Positions 11,301 to 19,336 of a stretch of 21,971 nt of DNA are shown here, piece by piece. Below the pieces are notes generated by a model. That model was not told where the DNA came from and did no database searches. It saw only the letters and a program-made list of their open reading frames with translations. Numbering within the stretch: position 1 is the first letter of the stretch; each line of letters begins with the position of its first letter. Where the stretch lies: contig JAYMTF010001663.1 of NCBI GenBank assembly GCA_036897485.1, positions 1 to 21,971 on the forward strand, in the 5' to 3' direction. The stretch is from Pelargonium nanum. Its lineage: Eukaryota > Streptophyta > Magnoliopsida > Geraniales > Geraniaceae. Position numbers and translations under genes: made by a program.

Positions 11301-14032
11301 CATTACTTCCTTTATTCCACTAGTTCAACAAAAACAAGCAGCTGCAGTTTGCACAGGTAAATTCTATTCTTTATACTTCATCCGTCCCAAAATAAATGTC
11401 ATGTTTTCCTTATACAAAATGTTAGGATTTAATAGTGCTTGACTTTCCCATGTGCCCTCCTGTGTCTTTGTTGTACAAACTCGTGGTTTTAACCAACTTA
11501 TATTAGGGGTATTGTTGGTAATTCATGTATAATTTACTTACCAATAAGGAATGTGGGCACTTATTATGGGACAAACAAATTTAGTAAACAAGACACTTAT
11601 TTTGAGAAGGAGAGCATCATTTATTTCCTTTTTCTGCATCACCAGTTTTACCTTTGGCAAATTGTTATTGTTGAAGATGATCTCTCAACTTTCATGATTT
11701 TGCAATACATGGTAATTTTATTAATTGATCAACTTCAATGCAGCAAGTAGAAGCTCCATTACAAAGTAATAATAAAATGGTTTTGTTTGAATTATGTGAT
11801 ATTCCATTTTACATTGTTAACATTCATAACCCTAACCATTTGATGGTTTAATTTGACATTATTTAATTATCTTTTCAGCTCTGGCTGCCTTTTCTTGGTT
11901 GCATTTTAGTTTAATAAGGCTACTCTATCAACCAATCTCTCTTTTTTTTTTTTTGTATTTTTTCTTCTCATTATCCTCTATGATTGAGTCTAGAAGAGCC
12001 AAGTGAGGCAAATCTTAGAAATTAGTTACAGAATTATTAAGTGGTAGATAAATGATAATTTTGTCAGAGGCCCTTTCTAAATAATCTGAACTTTTTTCAA
12101 GAATTTGCATGGTAGAAGTCTGAGAGTTGTGTTGAACTTGCTAGAGTTAGACATGATCAAAATAGGCAATTAGTAGTGGAAGAAGATTTTTGTGTCCTGC
12201 AAATATTCAAATTATAGTATTATACAAAATTAACATGATAATTTGGCTATCATTTTCTTTCTATGAAATACAGTCCTGCGATTTTGTTATGAGGCTATGC
12301 CTTACAAGTCATGCACACATTTGATCAACACTATGCAAGTATAGCACATATACTTGTAGGAAAATGGTCATTAGTTATTTGATTGCACCACAGGGTATGT
12401 TTCTGAATATTATGATGTCTTTCTTCTTTTTGTTTCTGTATATCTAATTTTCCAACATCTATGTCCTCATAGGGAAGAGAGATGTCAAAGTGAGGGCCCT
12501 CGAAGCTGCTGAGGCTGCCAAGCGTCTTGCAGAAAAGAAAGAGAATGAACGTAAGATGAAGAAGGAAGCTCTAAAACTTGAGCGAGCAAGATTGGAGCAA
12601 GAAAATATGAAGCAGTTGGTAATCCAGAAGAAAAGAAAAGAAGAGGAAATGAAGCAAAAAGAGGCTAATTTGGCAGCTAAAAAGAGACAGAAGGAAGAAG
12701 AAGAAAGGAAGGAAAAAGAGAAAAAAAGAAAGCGTGTTGAGGAAGCATGGAAGAAGCAGCGAGGACCTGAGAAGTTAGCTGGGAAAGAAGTAAAGAAAAT
12801 TAGATTTCAAGCCCCAGTAAGATCCCTTCTGTACCAATACTATTTTGTGACTGTTATCAACTACACTTTTATTTTTAAATGTATATTTTTTTTCCCTGAA
12901 GGATGAAAGATCACACGGGAAGAAGAAAACCAATGACGAAGTAGCGAAACATAGGAATGTGGAAGAAGAAAGGGGAAATCACAATCTTGAGAAATTGTTA
13001 AAGGACGATGCTAGGACAAAAGCTTCAAGTACTGATGCTAATAAAACATGCATTTCTCATGAAGGTTGTGAAAAGTCAAGTGTTTGCGATGATTATGCAA
13101 AGGTAAATTCTTGATAGCAGTCATTGACCTTGTTATCTGGTTTTCAGAAATAGTTGAAACTAGCTAGAGGGCTCAAACAAACTAAAGACGACCATGAAGA
13201 CTCCCTAATGTTATTGTTGTTGATCCATTTAAATAATAAAAAACAAGGATCATTTGACCATATGTTATGCATAAACATATCCTAATGTGATTGTCGTCGA
13301 TCCGTTTAAAGTTTCCATGCCACGACAATTACACTCAAGTGAATGTGATCTGTTTTGCAAATCTTGCCTGTTGATAGCTTAATGCGTGCTTATTTCTACA
13401 TACAAATCATTTCTGAAAATTGTAGTTTGCTCACCAAACATCGCTTGAAGGAATTTTAATGCTGAAAGTTTCTTTGATTCTATTAGGTGACGAGCACTTC
13501 ACCAAAAAGAAGTGACCTGGTTGCTGGACCAAGTCAAGAACAATCATATGATATGTCTCCATACAAATGTTCAGACGATGAGGATGAGGATGAAGAAGAT
13601 GAAAGACCTAATACTAAATTTATTCCTTCATGGTCCAGGTGTGTGACTCATTTTGGTGGCTTAACTCAATTTCCATTTCTGGGTAAATAGAGAACCTGAT
13701 GCTCAGTTGCTGACCATTATACATTATTGCGATTTCTTATGATGGCCATATTTGATTATATATTCTTTAGGGTTTTAGCCGCTTTCTTTACATGCACCAT
13801 CAATTGAACGCTCGTACATTTGTGATTGCTTGATGCAGTAAAAAAATGCTGGAACTGGCTGTTTCTTCGCAGCAAAACATAGACCCGACAGTAATTTTCC
13901 CCTTAGATACCTTTTGCATAGCCGAAGGTAATTTCTAAAAGATGTTCTAATAAATCTCTCAACTTGGTAGCTACACTGGGCTGAAATATATATTATGCTA
14001 TCTTTGTAGTTGTTATGCCTCGAGTTAAATAG
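5334..14032 (+). CDS. WYR: Inner centromere protein, plant INCENP type (complete, 8 exons)
   Basis: Plant INCENP (Arabidopsis WYRD) is the scaffold of the chromosomal passenger complex; its C-terminal IN-box binds and activates Aurora kinase at centromeres and the division plane. Exons: 5334-5517, 6107-9183, 10066-11356, 12473-12816, 12902-13102, 13487-13638, 13839-13927, 14010-14032. All introns are GT-AG and the frame closes at 1786 residues, close to what I recall for WYRD. Residues 1-61 are the conserved plant N-terminus (MSAVEKLFVQIFEKKKEIVE... APPPWLW). The serine-rich, probably disordered middle holds 24-residue repeats (about 228-295) and GR(L/I)TRSR repeats (about 306 and 391). Exon 3 has FASPVGKLWD and KREPLADIT near residue 1395. 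Exon 4 (about 1518-1632) is a long E/K/R-rich helix. Exons 6-7 form the IN-box: acidic SDDEDEDEED, then KFIPSWS and KKMLELAVSSQQNIDP...IFP. The last 23 bases add VVMPRVK and the stop. KEN triplets occur near residue 475 and in exon 4; a degradation role is only a guess. Confidence 0.93.
6604..6810 (+). repeat. In-frame 72-bp tandem repeat inside WYRD exon 2
   Basis: Two complete 72-bp units (6604-6675 and 6676-6747) and a partial third encode KPV(E/Q)I...KVG(N/D)ELESV, 24 residues per unit. The third unit starts KPVDIN and decays after about 20 residues. All units stay in frame, so copy number can change without breaking the protein. They lie in the serine-rich, probably disordered middle region. 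Confidence 0.8.
9184..10065 (+). other. WYRD intron 2 (882 bp) with a possible LTR/TRIM remnant
   Basis: The intron starts GAG|gtactt and ends ccaacag|GAT. Around 9328 a TGTTGAAGT...GTCCCACCTTGAAA stretch resembles the start of a plant Copia-type or TRIM long terminal repeat. A second, diverged version (ATTGAAGT...ACACCTACATTGAAA) follows about 130 bp later, near 9460. No primer-binding site or coding remnant was seen. The minus frame at 9784-10062 is not convincing as a gene. Confidence 0.35.
11357..12472 (+). other. WYRD intron 3 (1116 bp)
   Basis: The intron runs from ACAG|gtaaat to cctcatag|GG and is T-rich, with a T run at about 11942-11955. I see no gene or clear element in it. The plus frame at 11553-11750 is a short chance frame. 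Confidence 0.7.
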
Positions 14033-14700
14033 GTTGGAACATGAAAAAAAGATGGACTGTACTTTTGCATTGCTCTGAAACGTGCGATCTTCTGTCAAGA
14101 AAAGGTACGGTTCTGCTTACACCCTCCTCCTTTGCTATTCCTTTGTTTCCTCTCCTATATCAAACATTAGCTACAGTGTCTGCCTTACTATTTCATGTTA
14201 GCGTTGACATCCACTTATATATTCCCCCAGTTTGTCCCTGTTAAGAATTTGACAATCTGAATAGGTTTTGTTGCATCTGTTAACCGATGTTTGTTAGTTC
14301 AATATGTTCAATGTGATTGCATTTGGGTAGACTTGTGCTTATGTGAAACTGTAGAGGCATCAGCCATCATATTCATATGATTGAAAGTCAATGCTGATAT
14401 GTATAGACAATAACAGTATCACAACTATAGCTATATGCCATTTCTGGGATTTAGTCGGTCTATTTGTAACTGTAAGTGCCTTTTAGAAATTGGCTTATTG
14501 AAACAGATTTTGTTTAAGATTGGAAGAATAATTTATGCTATACTTTATTATATGATCAAAACCTTTTGAAGTAATGTATTTTGATTTTTTAATGTGACAG
14601 ATATTTGAAGGAACATTGTGAGAAGAAGAGTTGTAGTGCAGGTTTAGCCACAGAATGTGTTTTTTTTTTTTTTTTTGGTGTACTGCAATTATGTATAGTT
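14033..14700 (+). other. WYRD 3' UTR with a possible 3' UTR intron
   Basis: After the stop at 14030-14032 there is a plausible donor, AAAAG|gtacgg, at 14106. A T-rich stretch ends in a plausible acceptor (gtgacag) at 14600. If spliced, the intron lies 73 bases past the stop, far enough for nonsense-mediated decay by the usual plant rule. A T-run follows at about 14660. The splice pair is judged by eye only, and an unspliced 3' UTR ending sooner is equally possible. Confidence 0.35.
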
Positions 14701-14809
14701 TAGCAAAATTGAAGATGGGAAGGTGTGTATGTATTACCTAGAATTAACCAGTTATGCATAGCATTGGAAAGTGTAGAGAGATTTGGATGATGATTCATTT
14801 GTTATGCTA

Positions 14810-15086
14810 CTACTTCCCATCTTAAGTAATACCAGTTATCTAAATGTAAACCAGCTCCACATTTAACAGGTTTGATCTTCAACCTTCAATGACTAGTCAA
14901 ATGTAGAAAAATTTACTCCTTTTCAAAATAAGTTATAACAAACTTCATGATAGTAATGAACTTATTATAAGTATGCTATTTACAATCTATGCATAATTAA
15001 CTTGTTATAAAAAAGAAAGATGAAAATCAATTTAGGATACAATTCTAAGAGAAATGACACTCATTTTGGGACAGATGGAACACATA
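14810..15086. mobile_element. Possible degenerate Stowaway-like MITE
   Basis: The left edge, TA|CTACTTCCCATCTTAAGTAAT, and the right edge, ACTCATTTTGGGACAGATGGAAC, are roughly inverted and resemble the Stowaway terminus CTCCCTCCGTCCCA...AAGTGTC. The interior is AT-rich and non-coding, and the length (about 280 bp) suits the class. Both ends carry mismatches and the TA target duplication has little value as evidence. An ancient copy or a chance likeness is possible. Confidence 0.3.
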
Positions 15087-15103
15087 TAGTTATATTGTTT
15101 TGT

Positions 15104-15252
15104 ACTTGTAGATTTGTTTTTTTGTTTTTTCTTTTATCAGCAACGGGACATTATACTCGAAGTAATAATGTTTCTCACTTCCCAAAGGGAGTGTCTCCCT
15201 AAACCCTACCACATACCGTCGATAAGGAGGCTCGAACTTGTAGATTTGTTTT
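15104..15252 (-). mobile_element. 5'-truncated tRNA-type SINE with 17-bp target duplication
   Basis: Identical 17-base direct repeats (ACTTGTAGATTTGTTTT) lie at 15104-15120 and 15236-15252 and flank 115 bp. Read on the minus strand, the insert begins TCGAGCCTCC, like the second half of a tRNA-promoter B box. It then has a small hairpin (CACTCCC-TTT-GGGAAGTG) and ends in an A-rich tail with a few interruptions. Direct repeats of this length plus an A-tail are the mark of LINE-driven retroposition. The A box is missing, so the copy is truncated and probably cannot be transcribed by Pol III. The family is not certain. The plus frame at 15020-15202 runs through it and is not a gene. Confidence 0.75.
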
Positions 15253-15760
15253 GAAATATTATGGGTTAAATGCTTCCATATCTTTTGACTTTCGTGGATT
15301 ATAGAGTTGACTCCTGCTCTTGATTGTTAGTTGTGTCGATATCTGAACTTGCAATTTTTTTTTTAATTTAGTCCTTCAACCTGCTATAACTGGTATCAAG
15401 CATCCACGTCAGATTTTATTTATATCTCTGAAGTATCATTATTGTGCTGAACGAGTTTATTTCGATTTTACATTGGTTCTAAATTTCAAATACCATGAGA
15501 TTAAAACGGACACTCAATTCGTGACGTGTCAAATTATCGTTATCAGAACTGGGCCATTTGCTCTGTAAAAATATTAAGCAAAAAAAAGTGCCAACGGTTG
15601 CAAAACTGACGCAAGTGCTCATTTCCCTCGGAAAATTTTTCAAATGAGTTGACAAAAAATTACTATATAACAACAGCACACCATTGTTCTTCTGTTCAAG
15701 CGCCCAATCAAACTCAATCAGATTCAGAATCAATCATCATCTTTTCTTCAAAACCCATTA
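15253..15760 (+). promoter_or_regulatory. LecRK upstream region with TATA box
   Basis: A TATA-box candidate TATATAA lies at 15664-15670, about 90 bases before the kinase ATG, which is a normal distance for a plant promoter plus short leader. Upstream are GACGTGTC at 15523-15530 (ACGTG core, bZIP/ABA type), CAACGGTTG near 15592 (MYB-type) and TTGAC at 15649-15653 (W-box core). Such short sites are common by chance; only the TATA box has a position that adds weight. Confidence 0.45.
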
Positions 15761-17746
15761 ATGCCTCCAAGAAAGCTTCTTGTTTTCTTGATCTTCTTCA
15801 TCTACTCCGTCCACAACATCGTCGCCGCCGACAATGTCTCCTTCTCCTTCTCCTCCTTCACTCTCCCCAACAACCTCACTCTCCTCGGCGACTCCTACCT
15901 CCGCGACGGCGTCGTCGGCCTCACTCGCGACTCCCCAATCCCCTCCTCCAGCTCCGGCTCTCTCCTCTACAACCAACCCATCTCCTTCTTCGACCCCGTC
16001 TCCAACTCCGCCGCCTCCTTCTCCACCCGCTTCTCCTTCTCCTTCCCCAACCTCCTCCCTCCCTCCTCCGGCGACGGCCTCTCCTTCTTCCTCTCCCCCG
16101 CCGACCACGCCCTCGGCAGCTCCGGCGCCTTTCTCGGTCTCGTCAATTCCTCCCAATTCACCCAGAACCGCTTCGTCGCTCTCGAATTCGACACCCGCCT
16201 CGACCCCATCTTCAACGACCCCTCCGACAACCACGTCGGCCTCGACATCGACAGCCTCAACTCCATCAAGACCGCCGATCCGGCGGATCAGGGGGTGGTG
16301 CTCAAGAGCGGCGCCTCCGTCACCGCCTGGATCGACTACGACAACGACCTGAAGTGCCTCAGCGTGTTCGTCAGCTATTCCTGCGCCAAACCCCCAAACC
16401 CTATCCTCGCCGTCGATGTTGATCTCTCCGGCTACCTCAAGGAGGTCATGTTCGTCGGTTTCTCCGCCGCCGCCGAGATGAGCACCGAGCTCCATTTGGT
16501 TTCCAGTTGGAGCTTCCACACTTCTGGATTCTCTCCGGCGAGGGCAAGATTGCTCCCCCACAACGTCTCCGACAGCTCGGTCTTGATCGCGCCGCCGGAC
16601 ATTCCTGTTTCGTCCAGCGGGTCCGGTAAGCACCGTAGCAAGATCGGCCTCGGGCTAGGAATCGCCGGTCCGGCGTTTTTCTGTGTTGCACTCACGGTGT
16701 TTGGTTTTATTACTCTGAGAAAATGGAAGAATGTTGAGACAGAGAAGAGCTTTAAGGCCGGGTTTTTGGCCGGTCCGAGGGAGTTTTCTTACAAGGAACT
16801 CAAGTCTGCCACCGGAGGGTTCCACTCTAGCCGGATCTTAGGCCATGGAGCATTTGGGACTGTCTACAAAGCCATGTTCAGCTCGTCCGGAGCCATCGCT
16901 GCTGTCAAGAGATCGAAGCATTCCCACGAAGGTAAAACCGAGTTTCTTGCTGAATTGTCCATCATTGCTTGTTTGAGGCACAAGAATTTGGTTCAGCTCC
17001 AAGGCTGGTGTGTCGAGAAGGGAGAGTTGTTGCTTGTTTATGACTTGATGCCTTACGGGAGCCTAGACAAGGTGTTGTACCGGGAATCGGTTCAAGGCCC
17101 TGTGTTGAATTGGTCTCATAGGTACAACATTGCTGTTGGGATGGCCTCGGTTCTCGCTTACCTCCACGAGGAATGCGAGCAGCAGGTCATTCATCGGGAT
17201 ATCAAGACTAGTAACATAATGCTCGACAGGAACTTCAATGCCAGGCTTGGCGATTTTGGATTGGCCAGGCTCATGGATCATAACAAGAGTCCCGTCTCCA
17301 CGCTCACGGGTGGAACCATGGGATACCTTGCCCCGGAGTATCTTCAATATGGTAAAGCAACCGAGAAAACTGATGCATATAGCTATGGGGTCGTTGTGCT
17401 CGAAGTGGCCTGTGGGAGGAGGCCAATTGAGAGGGAAAGGAATAGCCAGAGAATGGTGAATTTGGTTGATTGGGTTTGGGGACTGTATTCTGAGGGAAGG
17501 CTCATGGAGGCCGCGGATCCTACGTTGAATGGAGAGTTCCAAGAGAGCGAAATGAGGAAGCTGTTGCTCGTGGGTTTGAGCTGCGCGAACCCGGATAGTT
17601 CTGAGAGGCCTTCAATGAGGAGAGTTCTTCAGATCCTTAACAAGGAAGCTGAGCTCACAGTGGTGCCCAAGGTGAAGCCAAGTCTGACATTCTCTTCAGG
17701 CTTGCCTCAGAGTCTTGAGGACATTGTTTCAGAAGGTGAAGTGTAG
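15761..17746 (+). CDS. LECRKS7: L-type lectin-domain receptor kinase, S.7-like (intronless)
   Basis: A plasma-membrane receptor kinase of 661 residues in one exon, the normal build for this family. Residues 1-22 are a signal peptide (LLVFLIFFIYSV). Residues 24-255 form the legume-lectin domain, with the DGLSFFLSP loop at 105-113, the metal-site stretch EFDT at 142-145 and NHVGLDIDS at 157-165. A serine-rich juxtamembrane part follows, and one helix at about 295-318 spans the membrane. The kinase domain (about 355-630) has the glycine loop GHGAFGTVYK (361-370), ATP-binding K383, helix-C E398, HRD at 478-480 with K482 and N485, DFG at 498-500 and GTMGYLAPEY, so it looks active and of the RD class. 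The S.7 placement rests on the lectin and tail sequence and on its position next to NMNAT and WYRD. Rice members of this type are reported to be needed for pollen development; the ligand is unknown. The lectin half is far richer in C and GC than the kinase half. Confidence 0.93.
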   Translation: MPPRKLLVFLIFFIYSVHNIVAADNVSFSFSSFTLPNNLTLLGDSYLRDGVVGLTRDSPIPSSSSGSLLYNQPISFFDPVSNSAASFSTRFSFSFPNLLPPSSGDGLSFFLSPADHALGSSGAFLGLVNSSQFTQNRFVALEFDTRLDPIFNDPSDNHVGLDIDSLNSIKTADPADQGVVLKSGASVTAWIDYDNDLKCLSVFVSYSCAKPPNPILAVDVDLSGYLKEVMFVGFSAAAEMSTELHLVSSWSFHTSGFSPARARLLPHNVSDSSVLIAPPDIPVSSSGSGKHRSKIGLGLGIAGPAFFCVALTVFGFITLRKWKNVETEKSFKAGFLAGPREFSYKELKSATGGFHSSRILGHGAFGTVYKAMFSSSGAIAAVKRSKHSHEGKTEFLAELSIIACLRHKNLVQLQGWCVEKGELLLVYDLMPYGSLDKVLYRESVQGPVLNWSHRYNIAVGMASVLAYLHEECEQQVIHRDIKTSNIMLDRNFNARLGDFGLARLMDHNKSPVSTLTGGTMGYLAPEYLQYGKATEKTDAYSYGVVVLEVACGRRPIERERNSQRMVNLVDWVWGLYSEGRLMEAADPTLNGEFQESEMRKLLLVGLSCANPDSSERPSMRRVLQILNKEAELTVVPKVKPSLTFSSGLPQSLEDIVSEGEV

Positions 17747-18038
17747 GATTGAAATGAGTTTGTTTTTATCTTCAAGAGAAGGTAATGTGTATATTGATTC
17801 TTTCATTTTTTTGATATGTTTTCATTGTTCAATTGCTAGAGACTATTGAAACCATATGGTCTCTGTTGTATACTGGGCATAAAGAAACTTTCTTGTAAAA
17901 ATTCTCTTTGACTACAGACTGTTGTAGTTTGGCTTTCATCTCATAAGGTTTTAGCCATAGCAGAAAGTTGAGGTTTATGATCATTTTTAGTGGAATAAAT
18001 GGATGATATTTTCACAGAAATGTTTTATGCAAATGTTA
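17747..18038 (+). terminator. LecRK 3' UTR with poly(A) signal candidate
   Basis: The stop codon is followed by T-rich DNA. AATAAA occurs at 17994-17999, about 250 bases after the stop, and an earlier variant, ATAAAG, lies near 17880. Either could direct cleavage. No other feature is seen. Confidence 0.4.
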
Positions 18039-18433
18039 TATTCTTTATGTAAAAGACCCAATTTGGTCCCGAACTTTGATGTTTTGAATCAATTTGGTCC
18101 TTAAACTTTTGTTAACCAAAAATAGTTCCTAAACTTTGGTGTTTTAACCAAATTTGGACCTTGAAATTTGTTTTCACTCAAAATAGTCCTTGAACTTTCA
18201 AATATTGACCCAATTTGGTCCTTCAACTTTTGATATAAGCTCTTAAGACAAGGACCATTGAGTCATTATGTGAAAGTTCAGGGACCATTTCGGGTCAAAA
18301 TAAAGTTCAAAGACCAAATTGGGGCGAAACATCAAAGTTGAGGGACTATTTTTTGTAAAAAAAAAATTAGGGACCAAATTGAGTCAAAACACCAAAGTTC
18401 GAGGCCAAATTGGATCTTTTACCTATTCTTTAT
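18039..18433. mobile_element. Mutator-type MITE with terminal inverted repeats and 10-bp target duplication
   Basis: TATTCTTTAT occurs at 18039-18048 and again at 18424-18433, flanking an element of about 375 bp (18049-18423). Its ends, GTAAAAGAcCCAATTTGG and the inverse of CCAAATTGGAtCTTTTAC, are near-perfect inverted repeats of about 40 bp. Inside, both arms consist of diverged short tandem units built on CAATTTGGTCC...AACTTT on the left and the complementary GGGACCAAATTG on the right, so the whole element could fold into a long hairpin. It has no coding capacity. A duplication of 9-11 bp fits Mutator-like transposases. The family name is inferred; the boundaries are read directly. Confidence 0.8.
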
Positions 18434-19150
18434 AAGTTGAAACGAATGCAATAAGCACAAATTTAAAATACGCTACATATCTCAATTTTAAAGAATGTAA
18501 TTAATGTTTGCTATACATACGCTACCTAAGTAAAATTTGTCATCATGTTGAAATTTACCTCCACTCACCCGTTGTGAATTTGTGAGCATGGAGTATCTGT
18601 GTTTATTCGATATGTTTTAGTGTTGTACTATTACTGTTCGTTCTGAACTAAATTTATCTTGATTCAAAAGCATAACAATCATTAATTATTCAAAAACAAC
18701 AAACCAAATGGTTTTCCAAACAACGTCACGATGGACCGATTGTTTTTATTCATCACATGTTTATATGTTTATTAGTTCCATACAACTGATTATTTCAAAA
18801 TTATTATGAATAAAAGTAACTTTGAGGAATTAACAAAATCCAACTAGAACTATGGTCGAAAAAAAAAATCCAACTAGAACTGATAATTTGGAGCTCACCC
18901 TCCGGGCACTCGAAACCCGACTTTGCCAACTTTCGGGCTAATTAACGAAAATAAGCACATTTTGAGCCTTATAATTCAAATCCGACCCAAACACGATCAA
19001 ATTCGAAGTACTTTCGGGTTGAGTTTCAGTTCAGCGACTCTACCTAGACTCGAAACCTAATTTGCCAACTATAAACACAACCTATAGAGTCGGATAATTT
19101 GAGATTTTGGGTTACAAGACGAGAATTATTCCTGTCATGTAGCTAAACCG
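18434..19150. other. Spacer before the PARN-like gene, with CCCGA/TCGGG-rich repeat-like patch
   Basis: No gene is seen. From about 18895 to 19080 the motifs CTCGAAACCCGA, TTTCGGG, TTCGGGTTGAGTTTCAG and GACTCGAAACC recur in both orientations. This resembles the CCCGA/GGGTT-rich non-coding parts of dispersed plant repeats. A direct duplication of about 14 bp (AAATCCAACTAGAACT) lies at about 18837-18882. No transposon ends could be fixed. Confidence 0.35.
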
Positions 19151-19336
19151 ATGGAAAAAGAAAAGAAACCCAATTGCATTATTAGGTCATCCATTATAAG
19201 GCAACAATGCCTTCCCCTAAAAGCCTTCTTAGCATTTGAATGTGAAGGCTTGTTTCTGTTAAGAAACGAAAAACCCTTCTCCTCCAAAACCCCAACTCTG
19301 AGAATTCGCACAAGAAATGCAGCTACTACCAGTACC

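Noticed and set aside
14041-14244. 67-codon plus frame after the WYRD stop
   Set aside because: It starts in the 3' UTR and crosses the possible splice donor. The family normally ends just after the IN-box, as the gene does here at VVMPRVK.
15649-16422. 257-codon plus frame rich in Arg, Pro and Leu, and a 172-codon Ser/Pro/Thr frame at 15834-16352
   Set aside because: Both are frame-shifted readings of the same C-rich DNA and have no domain.
15758-16633. 291-codon antisense open frame over the lectin domain
   Set aside because: It is glycine/glutamate/valine-rich low-complexity sequence, the mirror of C-rich lectin codons. The plus frame has a signal peptide, lectin, membrane and kinase parts in order.
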